Assembly: GCA_024509875.1 (NCBI GenBank)
Contig: JAMPIV010017786.1
Coordinates: 1-64,000, forward strand
DNA from: Oreohelix idahoensis
Taxonomy: Eukaryota; Mollusca; Gastropoda; Stylommatophora; Oreohelicidae
Direction of reading: 5' to 3'
DNA: 64,000 nt
Below are positions 1-16,375 of this stretch, piece by piece. Made by a program: the position numbers and the translations under genes. The stretch's first letter is position 1. Each line of letters opens with the position of its first letter. The notes beneath the pieces are model-generated. The model was not told where the DNA came from, did no database searches, and was given only the letters and a program-made list of their open reading frames with translations.

Positions 1-59
1 CTTAGTGATACTAAACTTGAAAGCAATACTATACAATATGATATTTTTCTCATTAATTT

Positions 60-555
<496 letters not shown>

Positions 556-719
556 ATAACAAATCTAGTTGTAATTTCAATTTACACAACAAAAATACTT
601 TTTTCACTATCACTTTGCAAAATGAAGTCCACAGGAAGTGATCAAATAATTTAAACCATCAAGATATTTTGTGAAAAGGGGGCTGAAGAATAATGAATGA
701 GTAAACTTGAATTACAAAT

Positions 720-1117
720 ATCATGCTTCCAAATTGTGTAAGGTAAACACATAAATTTTCTCTGATGTACGTCTAGTGTGCAGTTTTAGAATACAGACGA
801 GTAAACTCAATACCACAAACAATGCACTTACAAATTGTCTCTCATGTATGTTTTGTGAATTGTGTGTTGTTTTAGAATAAAGACTTGAGAAAACCTAACA
901 CCACAAACTTCACACTTAGAAAGACCTTCTCATGTATGCCTTTTGTGTAATTTTAGAATACACACTTGAGAAAACCTAATACACCAAACATCACACTTAG
1001 AAATTTTCTCTCAAGTATGTCTTGTTATGTGCTGTTTTAGAATAAAAACTTGAGAAAATGTACCACCACAAACATCACTCTTAGACAGTCCCTCTCATAT
1101 GTGCCTTCTTTTGTGTA
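720..1117 (-). pseudogene. Decayed C2H2 zinc-finger modules
   Basis: About five degenerate modules with a period near 84 bases. Each keeps the plus-strand pattern seen in the intact fingers at 3.7-7.3 kb: a block like CACAAACATCACACTTA (reverse complement of the Cys-x2-Cys linker), then a CTCTCATGTATG-like linker, then CTTGAGAAAACC. Stops and small indels run through them, so they cannot code. They look like the tail of the locus A finger array, separated from it by the LINE at 1118-3724. Confidence 0.7.
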
Positions 1118-5681
<4,564 letters not shown>

Positions 5682-8203
5682 CTAATAAGGTTTCTCTCCT
5701 GTGTGTGTCAATTTGTGACTCTTTAAATTCCCATTCTGAGAAAATTCTGCTCCACAAACATCACACTTATAAGGTTTCTCTCCTGTATGTGTCCTTTTGT
5801 GACGCTTTAAATCACCACTACGAGAAAATTCTGCTCCACAAACATCACACTTATAAGGTTTCTCTCCTGTATGTGTCATTTTGTGATTCTTTAAAGAACC
5901 ACTATGAGAAAATTCTGCCCCACAAACATTACACTTATATGGTTTCTCTCCTGTGTGTGTCCTTTTGTGACTCTTTAAAGCACCACTTCGACAAAATCCT
6001 GCTCCACAAACATCACACTTATAAGGTTTCTCTCCTGTATGTGTCCTTTTGTGTCTCTCTAAATCACCACTACAAGAAAATTCTGCCCCACAAACATCAC
6101 ACTTATAAGGTTTCTCTCCTGTATGTGTCATTTTGTGATTCTTTAAAGAACCACTATGAGGAAATTCTGCCCCACAAACATTACACTTATATGGTTTCTC
6201 TCCTGTGTGTGTCCTTTTGTGACTCTTTAAAGCACCACTATGAGAAAATTCTGCCCCACAAACATCACACTTATAAGGTTTCTCTCCTGTATGTGTCCTT
6301 TTGTGAATCTTTAAATCACCACTATGAGAAAATTCTGCTCCACAAACATCACACTTATAAGGTTTCTCTCCTGTGTGTGTCAATTTGTGACTCTTTAAAT
6401 TCCCATTCTGAGAAAATTCTGCTCCACAAACATCACACTTATAAGGTTTCTTTCGTGTGTGTGTCCTTTTGTGACGCTTTAAAGTACCACTACGAGAAAA
6501 TTCTGCTCCACAAACATCACACTTATAAGGTTTCTCTCCTGTATGTGTCATTTTGTGATTCTTTAAAGAACCACTATGAGAAAATTCTGCCCCACAAACA
6601 TTACACTTATATGGTTTCTCTCCTGTGTGTGTCCTTATGTGACTCTTTAAAGCATCACTTCGACAAAATCCTGCTCCACAAACATCACACTTATAAGGTT
6701 TCTCTCCTGTATGTGTCCTTTTGTGACTCTCTAAATCACCACTACGAGAAAATTCTGCCCCACAAACATCACACTTATAAGGTTTCTCTCCTGTGTGTGT
6801 CAATTTGTGACTCTTTAAACAATCATTTCGAGAAAATTCTGCTCCACAAACATTACACTTATAAGGTTTCTCTCCTGTGTGTGTCAATTTGTGACTCTTT
6901 AAACAATCATTTTGAGAAAATTCTGCTCCACAAACATCACACTTATAAGGTTTCTCTCCTGTGTGTGTCAATTTGTGACTCTTTAAACAATCATTTCGAG
7001 AAAATTCTGCTCCACAAACATCACACTTATAAGGTTTCTCTCCTGTGTGAGTCCTTTTGTGACTCTTTAAAGCACCACTTTGACAAAATCCTGCTCCACA
7101 AACATCACACTTATAAAGTTTCTCTCTTGTGTGTGTCCTTTGGTGACTCTTTAAATGATCATTTTGAGAAAATTCTGCTCCACAAACATCACACTTATAA
7201 GGTTTCTTTCCTGTGTGTGTCCTTTTGTGAATGTTTAAAGCACCACTATGAGAAAATTCTGCTCCACAAACATCACAATTATAAAGTTGTTCTTCTGTTT
7301 GTTGACTTTTGTACCATTTTAACTGAAGTTTTTGTCCCATAAGTTCATCACACATGTAAGATTCTCCTTCTGTATTTGTCACCTTGTGATCACTTTGACA
7401 AAATTCTGCTCCACTGACACCATATTTGTAATGTGTCTCACTGTTATGCTGTATTATGGGTTTCTTTGGATAATCAGTCCTAGAAAACCTACTAAGACCA
7501 TCACACTTGTTAGGTAGTTCTTCTTTATGCTGCATTACATGTGCCTTTAGATAACCAAAATGAGCAGCCCCCATACCAATAAGATCATATTTAGAATGCT
7601 TCTGTGCTACTTTTATTCTTTCTTGTTGACATAGACTGGATTTTGTAGCTAATTCTACATTACCAACATTACTTACATAGCACTTTTCTCTCATATGTGA
7701 AAGTTCATGTTCATTATAGTCACCTTTCTTGCTAACCTGTACTCCACAAACTTGACAGCTGAAAAGTTTCTCTTGTGTACCTATTATTATTTCATCTGAT
7801 TGTGCACTGCCACACAATTTAAAACCTTCTCTACTTCCACTGTTGAGAGTACAATCATCATAGACTATTGTTGATTTCCTGCTGCAGTTTTCATTTTGTA
7901 AGACTGCAGTATATATCTCAGGAGTCAGATTCATGTCTACAGTCATTATCTCAGAGTCTGTGACATTCGGTGATTGTACCTCTTTTAATCTTGATTCAAT
8001 GTTATTGTCTGTATTTAGTGTTGCAGCTGCCGTACTTACATCAGCTTTCATTTCACTCACAATGTTTTCTGCAAATTCTGGCAACACTTGATTGAATGCA
8101 GCATTTTGCACTGGTTCACTCTTTATGAAACTGTTCATAATTTTCAAATCTGGAATGTCAACACTAGAGTATAGGCTGGATCGCTGGCTACAGGAATGGT
8201 CAC
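5682..8203 (-). CDS. Poly-C2H2 zinc-finger protein, terminal coding exon (locus A)
   Basis: Probable nuclear DNA-binding protein. The frame is open from a 3' splice site at 8204-8206 (TTTCAG|GTGACC) to a TAG at 5682. The first Met is at 8147 (KIMNSF), but the frame continues upstream of it to the splice site, so this is probably an internal Met and earlier exons supply the true start. Counting from that Met there are 821 residues. Residues 1-130 are acidic/polar with an FIKSEP psi-K-x-E motif. A divergent finger lies at about 131-151 (CQVC...H-x3-H), and degenerate fingers lie at about 200-285. Nineteen canonical C2H2 fingers of 28 residues with TGEKPYK linkers fill about 289-821. The protein ends mid-linker (HTGEKPY), where an AAG Lys codon has become TAG. 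Finger modules are unusually alike, consistent with tandem amplification. Bases 7391-8203 are duplicated in locus B. The reading is strong as a finger gene; whether it is expressed or is a pseudogene is unknown. Confidence 0.85.
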
Positions 8204-8678
8204 CTGAAATTCATTGAATAAATCATAATAATAAAAACTTCAGATAATTTTGGCATGCAAAACAAATTTTAATTCTGTATGTTTTGTAGCGTCGTATAGG
8301 TATGTTTTAAACGTTATGCAACTATAAGATTATTTAAGAAGTATTTGTTTCTGTCTGATATGTTAATAGTTCATGGTGTATTGCATACTTTGAAACTAAT
8401 AGTATACATTTAATAATTTTAAATGGTGTTGCAAAATGTTTTTTTTTAATGAGGTTGCTAATCGCATATATTCTTTAATATTTTTATTGTTTGATTACTT
8501 CCCATGGATGTAAGAAATGAGTAATAACAATTTATTTCTGAATTACTTCCCTCCAAACAGTCCTAAAATGATTACAAATATTATATTGTTAATAATTATT
8601 TTTTTCTGTCACGATTAAAACTTTTTTGCAAGAACAGAACCTCATGACATTACCTGATAGATCTGTGGAGTAACAGTA
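8204..8678. other. Presumed intron upstream of the zinc-finger exon, duplicated at 45077-45535
   Basis: AT-rich non-coding sequence starting at the 3' splice site of the minus-strand finger exon. It is colinear with 45077-45535 with scattered substitutions and small indels. No gene is visible. Confidence 0.75.
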
Positions 8679-8942
8679 GGGGGTAAAGGATCCCGTTACA
8701 TGCCCATTGAGGCATATTGGGAATATGGTGTTAGGCCCATATTTTCTTGACCTTTGGCACACTAGGGGTGATGTGGTCAGCATCACGCCGGCCGCCTTAA
8801 CTTTCCCAGAGTTGCTCTGGTACCCATTTGGGGCTGGGTTGACCCAGGGTCCATTGTGGCCTAAAAAAATCCCACCTCATCTGTGGATCGAACCATAGAC
8901 CACTGAGCTAGGAAGCCCGTGCACTAACCACTATGCTACCAC
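8679..8942 (-). mobile_element. tRNA-derived SINE T, copy 2
   Basis: On the minus strand it begins GTGGTAGCATAGTGGTTAGT, has the B box GGTTCGATCC, and shares the body of the copy at 1829-2108. Perfect 12-base target duplications GGAGTAACAGTA flank it at 8667-8678 and 8943-8954. The paralogous sequence near 45520-45537 has a single GGAGTAACAGTA and no SINE, so it is an empty site. Confidence 0.95.
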
Positions 8943-10430
8943 GGAGTAACAGTACTGTGTCAGTAAAATTCAAACTTTGTTTTTGATAAAATGAGTTTTG
9001 CTCAATTTCAGTGATGCCTGCAATTGTATACCTAGACACCAAATAACTGCAACTATTTCTAAAGCTTTTAAGATTTCCACTAATTCTGCTGTAAAGATGG
9101 ATGTATTACCTGTTACTTTATATCTTTTGTAAATTTTAAATTTTTGTGTTGCTATTTCCGTTACAAAATGTTCATCTTAATCATATGCAATGCTGGGTCC
9201 TCAACAAGTTTCACCACAGGGGGAATACCTGAAAGTGTGTGGATGATTTAAGGAGTCAATGAGGATGGAATTTGCCTCACAGACAGAGGTTCACTTCCAC
9301 ATTTGTACATATATTATAGCCTTGTGCATAACTGGCGGTCATATAAGAATGACACCATGCAGGTGGGTGTTCAGATAAAAGGGCATGAACCTGTAATTTC
9401 ACTACTGAAACATTATCAAGGAAGATTGTGTTCAAATGTCCATGTATCTAAGGTATGAATTATAGAAAGATAAACTGGCAAGACATTATGCAAATATTTC
9501 TACAATTTTTTTTGTACAATGTGCATGAGTAAATATTACTACTACACAACACTGTATTCACATTGTAGATATATCTAAAGTAGACATGTCATAGAACATG
9601 GACATAACTGAATTTTATGTGCCGCATTCTTCAAATATGAATTATTAAAAAATGAGTAGAAATAATTACTTATGGCTATTTTCTACTACTTATACTAATA
9701 GTTATACATGAGCATGAATTACAATTGAGAAATATAGCTAGTAGTAATGTTAAAACCATTGTTTGGTAAAGCAGATTTGGTAATATAATTTGTTTAAACA
9801 TGATAATGACATATTTTTGGTGATCATATAACGTACAAAATAATGACAATTCTAATCTATACAGTGTTTTATACATGAACACACTACATGTAATGTCATT
9901 ATCAGCCCGAGTCCTGACATTTCGGTCACATACTCTACCATTTATGCACTGTTGTTATCTAAAGGGGATATGCACATTAAAGATGGGGAAATTCACAACA
10001 AACAATTTTCTATTTACAATTTCAGATGCACAATGATGTTTCAAATACCACCTGCCCATTTTTCAATCATGGAAATTGTTGAATGTGTAAATGCTACCTG
10101 GACATGATTAGTTCAATGCCATTCTGAGTTCTGACCTTATTTGTTCAGTGTTATTTAAGACATCCTGTTTGGGATATATAAACAGATTCTGTATTCTGTA
10201 CCTACTTTTGTTGCTTTCATAATGTTAGATTTTTTTTTTTCGCTTATTCAGAATGATAGCATGAATAATTTTTTAATTCAAGCATTAAACCATGTTGCTT
10301 ATAATCATTATGAAATTGATTGTGACTTACTGCTTGCAATATACAAGAGTTTAATACTGGTATTCAGTGTCATTTTTTTTCCAAACATGTGCACGACCTA
10401 CATGCAATAAACAACAGAGTACAGTATCAT
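8943..10430. other. Non-coding sequence; first part duplicated at locus B, rest unique
   Basis: 8943-9889 is colinear with 45525-46847 once the SINE at 46278-46616 is set aside. 9890-10430 has no counterpart at locus B, where an inverted arm starts at the equivalent point. The short reading frames here have no recognisable domain. A few TATATAA-like and poly-T stretches are present but nothing I can support as a regulatory site. Confidence 0.6.
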
Positions 10431-10800
10431 TTAGTCGAATCTCATCAGCAACCAAGAACTACTTATTCGGAGTAGCCAGGAGGACATGCACACCATCATT
10501 GCTGGCAGACGCTGGAGTTGGGTTGGCCACGTCCTCAGAAGGGACCCTGATACCATTACAAGAACAGCAATGCTATGGATCACCGAAGGAAAGCAAAAGA
10601 GAGACCAACCAAAAACAACTTGGAGGAGAACTGTGGAAGCCGAGGTGCAAAGAATGAACCAGAAATGGGGCACTGTACGAAGGATGGCCACCAACTGAAC
10701 AGAGTGGAATCAAATTGTTGCTGCCCTACAAGATGCCACCAGGCATGATGGCCACTGACTGCTTTGACAGTCAGCGGATACAGATCAAAGAAGAAGAGTA
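10431..10800 (+). mobile_element. LINE D fragment, 3' end only
   Basis: Encodes the C-terminal tail of a non-LTR polyprotein (MHTIIAGRRWSWVGHVLRRD, then TAMLW and a TTWRRTVEAEVQRMN segment) followed by a 3' UTR and a GAA-rich end. It matches the plus-strand copy at 35016-35384. It is strongly 5'-truncated, as is usual for LINE insertions. The ending AAGATGCCACCAGGCATGAT...GACTGCTTTGACAG is the segment shared with SINE D. Confidence 0.85.
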
Positions 10801-11432
10801 AAGGAGAGTGAGCAGGAGAGACTAAAAATACTCATATCTGATGACTAAACAATATTCTATCTACCTATTCAAGTATGACAATCTCAATCACGATCTACTG
10901 TCACATAAAAAAATAAATAAATAACACTTTATAAATACAAACATCTGGTGACTAAACAATGTTTTCTCTCATCAACTATGACAAAGCCTTTCTGTACTTG
11001 TTATGCCAAGCTCATAAAATTGACTTCCCTAATTTAACAAGGCATGCTGCACAGATCAAATTAAGGGGAGATAATGTTTAGTTACTCCTTAATAAGTTTT
11101 CAGAAAATAAATAAATAAATCACCTCTATCACAAATTAAAGGATAATTTGGCACTGTTTAACTATTATAAAACAATGAAAATCTACACATGGATGGTACT
11201 TTGCATGAAATCTGCACAATTCTTTTAGCCCAATAAATAAAGATTAATTCACATACAGTAGTTTAAACTTCCCTCTTTTCTATTACAAAATCAGTGGATA
11301 TTTCTGTCACAGCAAAAGTAGTTGACTTGGCTTGAATAGAACAGATAGTTGCTGGGCAGCTAACATAAATGGGATGTAATTGATATGGTGGCTACTTCAC
11401 AGTAGTAGTGATTATAATTAGGTTTCATGCTC
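10801..11432. other. Non-coding sequence; 10930-11432 duplicated at 48106-48603
   Basis: AT-rich, with short AATAAATAAATAAA runs at about 10912 and 11108. From 10930 it is colinear with 48106 onward up to the TTAA at 11433, which aligns with 48604. No coding potential is seen. Confidence 0.7.
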
Positions 11433-11637
11433 TTAACTCTTTAAGTCCCAATCGACTTTATAAAGGCTCAGGGGTTAGACGCGCTTGGCCCAATCGACTT
11501 TAAAAAGCCTTTAGTATATGTGCCTCTGTTTGAGACTGTTTCTAATTATAACTACCCACAAAGTCACTTCCGACTGCAAGTACATTCTTTTAAATACCGC
11601 ACGTGTTTAACTCTTTCCGTCCACAGTGGCGCACCAC

Positions 11638-11981
11638 GCGCTAGCTGGTTTTTAAAATCATTTCATTACATCTAGGACATGTTTATGGACGTTTGTGAGC
11701 GAAAAACAAATTTGTGAATTTAAAATTGTGTGTTTTATATCCATTTCTATTCCTTTGTTTACATACAAAATGGATCGAGAATCTTCAGACCAATGACATA
11801 TGTCGAGTTTGAACGAAAAGTTATAAATACCTAGCAACTAGCTGGTTTTTAAATCATTTCATTACATCTAGGACATGTTTATGGACGTTTGTGAGCGAAA
11901 AACAAATTTGTGAATTTAAAATTGTGTGTTTTATATCCATTTCTATTTCTTTGTTTACATACAAAATGGATCGAGAATCTT
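11638..11981. repeat. Partial direct duplication of about 143 bases, spaced 199 bases apart
   Basis: The segment beginning CTAGCTGGTTTTTAAA and ending GGATCGAGAATCTT occurs at about 11640-11782 and again at about 11839-11981, nearly identical. It lies in the 5' part of the inner piggyBac-like element. Most likely it is a local tandem duplication. Confidence 0.85.
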
Positions 11982-12029
11982 CTTCTAAACACCTGCTTTT
12001 GGCTGAGCAAGCACGACGCTAATTTCTCA

Positions 12030-13640
12030 GTGGACAGAAGATAACTCGAGCGACACGGATTTTTAGAAGTTAGGTTTAGTAATTCCAATGAAGACATTGT
12101 AAAGACTTTGTGTCAGAATATTCATGAAAGTGATCATTCTGAGGGCGATGTCGATCAGCTGATTGAACATGCATCAGGTAGGGCTGGTATAAAAAGAGCA
12201 AAACTTTCAGTCACTAAAGGAGAAGGATAAAGAGGCAAAAACACCATTGTGACCAAAAGTAAAGCTATGAGAACTGCCACAAGTCTAGAGCAATGTGCAT
12301 CCTCACAAGATGTCCCAGAGTGGTTAGAAATTGCTGAGGGCATGACACAAAATGCATTTCGATTTTGTCCAAAGAGAACACCAGGTGTGACTGAGGAGTT
12401 TGACCTGTCAACCCCATTGAAATGTTTCAGTGTTTTGTTTACAGATGAGGTTCAAGATTTCATGTTCCAGTGCATCAATGATTATTCATTCATTCATAAC
12501 CCTCCACTCCCAAAGGAGCATAGGCCTTCAACAAACACATGCCAAGTCCTCCTGTCACGTGCCATCATCTCAAGTTCTTTCCATGTTCTCCTCATCATTT
12601 TCACCTCTGTTTCCAACTCTCTTCTCCATGTACTTCTTGGTCTTCCTCTGCCTCTCTTGCCCTGGGGGTTCCAGAACAAGGACTGCCTTGTAATGCTATC
12701 AACAGGTTTCCTCAGTGTGTGTCCTATCCATCGCCATCATCTTCTTCTCATCTCTTGTTCCACTGGCACTTGTCCAGTTCTTGTCATCAGTTCCACATTG
12801 GTAACCTTGTCATACCATTTTAATCCCTCTATTCTACGCAAGCACCCATTTATGAAAGTCTGTAGCTTTTTGGTTGTTGTCTTTGTTGTTCTCCATGTCT
12901 CCGAGCCATACAATAGGACTGACTTCACATTTGAGTTGAAGATTCTTATTTCCGTGTTGGATCCTATTTCTCTTGATCTCCATATATTTCCCAATGCAAT
13001 GAAAGCTCCTCTTGCTTTTTGTATTCTTATTTTGATATCGCTGTCTGTCCCTCCAACTTTGTCTATATTACTGCCAAGATATGTGTATGATTCTACATCT
13101 TGTATTGGCGTTTCTTCAAGTTCAACCCTGTTTTCATTACCTGCATTTATTCGCATTATTTTTGTCTTTTCCCTGTGTATTTTCAGACCCAATTGCTGTG
13201 ACCTCTCATCGAGTGTTTTCAATTTGTCCTGCATCTGATTACGGTTATGGGACAGGAGAGCCAAATCATCAGCAAAATCCAGATCATCCAACTGCTTAGT
13301 CAGAGTCCACTGGATTCCATTTCTGTTGTGTGTTGTCGATGATCTCATAACCCAATCTATTGCCAGCAAGAAAAGAAATGGAGACAAGAGGCATCCCTGT
13401 CGCACTCCTGTTCAATGATTATACCAGACTCAAATCTATTCAAAATAACCCTGCGAAACAATATTCATTGTATTCTCGGTGGACCAAAGTCACACTTGTT
13501 GCAAATATTTCAGAGTGCCTTTTATCCATTCTAAAATCTCAGTTTGAATGAAATGGTAATAGGGTATAAAGGCAGATGGCAATATAAGCAGTATAATCCA
13601 AGGTTTTCCTTGTATCTTCTCAGGCCAAAGTGGAAGCACA
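12030..13640 (+). pseudogene. piggyBac transposase remnant, copy 1
   Basis: Plus-strand pieces of a DDE transposase of the piggyBac family. The N-terminal region runs from about 12030 to 12485 (SQDVPEWLEIAEGMTQNAF, then FTDEVQDFMFQCIND). After a LINE insertion, 13423-13560 continues with YTRLKSIQNNPAKQYSLYSRW. Near 13540-13610 one frame reads LSLNEM...GYKGRWQYKQYNP, the region around the first catalytic Asp, which here is Asn. Immediately afterwards an internal deletion joins to sequence equivalent to 62840 in copy 2, removing the rest of the catalytic domain. Stops and frameshifts are frequent. It cannot be active. Confidence 0.75.
12486..13411 (-). mobile_element. LINE E fragment inserted in the piggyBac transposase
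   Basis: Minus strand, 5'-truncated. Reverse transcriptase is open from 13405 (MRQGCLLSPFLFLLAIDWVM; catalytic motif LDFADDLALL intact) through YTYLGSNIDK and LLYGSETW to about 12737, then a further frame to 12494 with the C-terminal tail (GKRGRGRPRSTWRRE). Its 3' tail on the minus strand is an ATGAATGA repeat. An 11-base target duplication TCAATGATTAT flanks it at 12475-12485 and 13412-13422, and the transposase reading resumes across it. Related pieces are at 28266-28388 and 31520-33510. Confidence 0.93.
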
Positions 13641-13642
13641 TT

Positions 13643-15230
13643 GTCAAACCAAAAATGATAGAATATAGTTGATGTAAATAATATTAGTCATAGTTGTTTG
13701 GTATTTACAGAAATTTGTGGTGTAGGAAAAAAATTATATAAATTATATATTTGAAGTGATTGTGGTAAAATGTGTTGTGTTTCAAAATGGATGTGCACTG
13801 ATATTCTGAGATTTTTCTGCTATGGATTAAACTGGAGCTGACATATGTGAGTACAGTTTATTTATCTTTTTTCCAGTTATTTTTGATTAGGTCTACACTT
13901 CACATAACATGACAGACTCTTTCCCTACATCAAATAATTATCTACAGCATTTCACAAGATTCTTCAGTCAATTTCCCACATGTTGATGTATAACATCAAC
14001 ACCTAGTTAAATAAAATGTGTATCTACTGCCTGTTTTTAAAATATAACCTGAAGAGAAAAATTGCACATATTTTGAGCGGTTGTTTTTACAAACATATGT
14101 GGTTTTGAGAACAAAAATAAAAAAAATTACATCTATGAAGTGATAGTGATAAAAGTTTCTAGATATGTTTCAAACTAAATGTGCACTGATATTCTTAATA
14201 TTTTATTGCCATATATTAATTGGGAGCTGAAATATTTAAGTTTAAGTATGCAATTTTATTTTATTTTTTAAACATTTTTAAAATCAAGTCTACACTTCAC
14301 AAGACATAACACACCTATTCATATCAATTAATTATATGAATCAATTCATAAGATTCTCCAGTCAATTTCACACATTTAAATGTATAACATTAACACCTAG
14401 TTAAATAAAATGTGTGTCTACTGCAGTTTTTTTTAATATAACCTGAAGAGAAAAAATTGCACACATTTTGAGCGGTTGTGTTTACAAACATATGTGGTTT
14501 TGAGAAAAAAATCATAAAAATTACATCTATGAAGTGATAGTGATAAAAGTTTCCAGATATGTTTCAAACTAAATGTGCACTGATATTCTTAATATTTTAT
14601 TGCCATACATTAATTGGGAGCTGAAATATTTAAATTTAAGTATACAATTTTATTTTATTTTTTAAACATTTTTAAAATCAAGTCTACACTTCACAAGACA
14701 TAACACACACCTATTCATATCAATTAATTATATGAATCAATTCATAAGATTCTCCAGTCAATTTCACACATTTAAATGTATAACATTAACACCTAGTTAA
14801 ATAAAATGTGTATCTACTGCCTGCTTTTAAAATATAACCTGAAGAGAAAAATTGCACACATTTTGAGCGGTTGTTTTTACAAACATATGTGGCTTTGAGA
14901 AACAAAATCATAAAAATTACATCTATGAAGTGATAGTGATAAAAGTTTCTAGATATGTTTCAAACTAAATGTGAACTGACATTCTGAACATTTTATTGCC
15001 ATACATTAATTGGGAGCTGAAATATTTAAGTTTAAGTATACAATAAAAAAAAAAAATTTTAACACTTTTTTAATCAAGTCTACACTTCACAAGACATAAC
15101 ACACACCTATTCATATTAATTAATTATATGAAGCAATTCATAAGATTCTCCAGTCAATTTCACACATTTAAATGTATAACACAACTACCTACTGAACTTA
15201 TGTATTTGTCCACTGTCTGTTTTTAAAACC
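13643..15230. repeat. Four tandem repeats of about 395 bases inside the inner piggyBac-like element
   Basis: The landmark ATAACCTGAAGAG recurs at 14044, 14438 and 14834 (spacings 394 and 396), and CTACACTTCACA occurs four times. The first unit (13643-14036) is more diverged and matches the 3' part of piggyBac copy 2 at 63400-63520; the last unit is partial. No open frame is conserved between units. They appear to have arisen by tandem amplification of the 3' non-coding part of the element. Confidence 0.85.
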
Positions 15231-15649
15231 TCAGCTGTCTGAAAAAATTGCATCCATTTTCGGGCCTGGGTAAAACCCAAAAACAGCCTGGGGGGGAATG
15301 AGTTAAGAGTGAACGTGTTTCTGTTTTGAGATATTTATTTTAGATTTTTAAAGCGATTTTTTTAAGCGCATATCCTCCATTTTACCTTGAATAACTAATC
15401 ATTTTTTTTAAGCGCATAGCCTCCATTTTACCTTGAATAACTAATCATTTTTCAATGAAAGCTTTTATACTTGTAGCACAAGAATAAAGTACATCCAATT
15501 ACCTTCAGTTTCATATACTGCAACAAAGTTATTTATGCATATGAACATTTAAAAAAAATTATTTCCAAACAACAACAATAAAAACACACTGGGCTGGCCA
15601 TTTTTGCTTGGGCCAAACCCACTTTTTTGCTTGGGACTGAAAGAGTTAA

Positions 15650-16375
15650 ACCATGGTAAAGAAAATGTATTTTCCTGACACTCTTTCAAGGGAAAAGTGT
15701 TCAGGATTTCATTAATTTCAGATGAGAAATTGTTTAGGAAAGATGGTTTGTGGTCCCATTCATCTGTCAGCTGAAAATGAGATTTTGTGTATTTAACCCT
15801 AGAGCTCACTAGGCCCAGACACTGCAATCGAAAACCTTGGTCACAAGAGAACTCATTTCATAGACCTAGCAGAGGTAGTTGCAAAGGCTTACATTTGCCA
15901 AAATCTTGTTTTGTTAGCAACAAAGTACAACAAAGTGGTTCTTTAGGGTAGTCTACACGAAGAGCTTCCATTTTCATCAATGACAAGAAACTTAGACCAG
16001 GGAAAGAAAGCTTTGGAACCCTGAGATAGCTCTATTCACACCACACAACCTTTTCCCACACCTGGATAAATCAGGAGTGACTGTGATTGCAGTCTGGAAT
16101 CTAGCTACTGTAGGTAAAACCACCATGAAATAACAACTTCATAAAAGTCCTAATGATAAAAAATCAATAACTTTGTAGAACCACTGAATGTAAATCAATT
16201 ACTAAAAAGCCCTAACGATGAACTTTCAGTAACTGTGTAGACAAGACTGAACTGTATACAAATGACATTTTGTTTTCATCAGTAAAGGTTCATTGTAATT
16301 TTTTTCTGAAATCAAGATTAGTGTTATTGACTTTTCTTTGATGTTACTGTGATGTCTAATACATGTTTGTATTTA
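15650..16375. other. Duplicated non-coding segment, colinear with 48608-49315
   Basis: Starts directly after the right TTAA of the outer piggyBac-type element and runs in parallel with locus B to about ACATGTTTG, where the two diverge. A minus-strand frame here and its counterpart at 48666-48971 share residues such as LQCLGLVSSRVKY, but stops and indels differ. I do not support a gene. Confidence 0.7.

Larger units (their letters stand above)
11607..15306. mobile_element. Inner piggyBac-like element nested in the outer one
   Basis: A second TTAA-bounded pair: TTAACTCTTTCCGTCC at 11607 and, on the minus strand, TTAACTCATTCCCCCC ending at 15306. The latter resembles TTAACTCATTCTAACC at the start of the related copy at 57194. 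Removing it would join CACGTG-TTTAA to GAGTGAACG in the outer element. It contains a decayed piggyBac transposase (about 12030-13640), itself split by a LINE, and four long tandem repeats. Confidence 0.75.
11433..15649. mobile_element. Outer piggyBac-type (TTAA) element
   Basis: Terminal repeats are TTAACTCTTTAAGTCCCAAT at the left (11433) and, read on the minus strand, TTAACTCTTTCAGTCCCAAG at the right (ending 15649). Each is bounded by TTAA, the target site of the piggyBac superfamily. The paralogous locus reads ATGCTCTTAAACCATGG at 48598-48614 with one TTAA at 48604-48607 and no insertion, which fixes both ends. The outer element contributes only about 175 bases on the left and 340 on the right, so it appears non-autonomous. 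The remainder is the inner element. Confidence 0.88.

Noticed and set aside
8690..8942. Possible tRNA genes at the heads of SINE T and SINE R
   Set aside because: A and B boxes are present, but they sit inside SINEs with target duplications, and the cloverleaf is imperfect.
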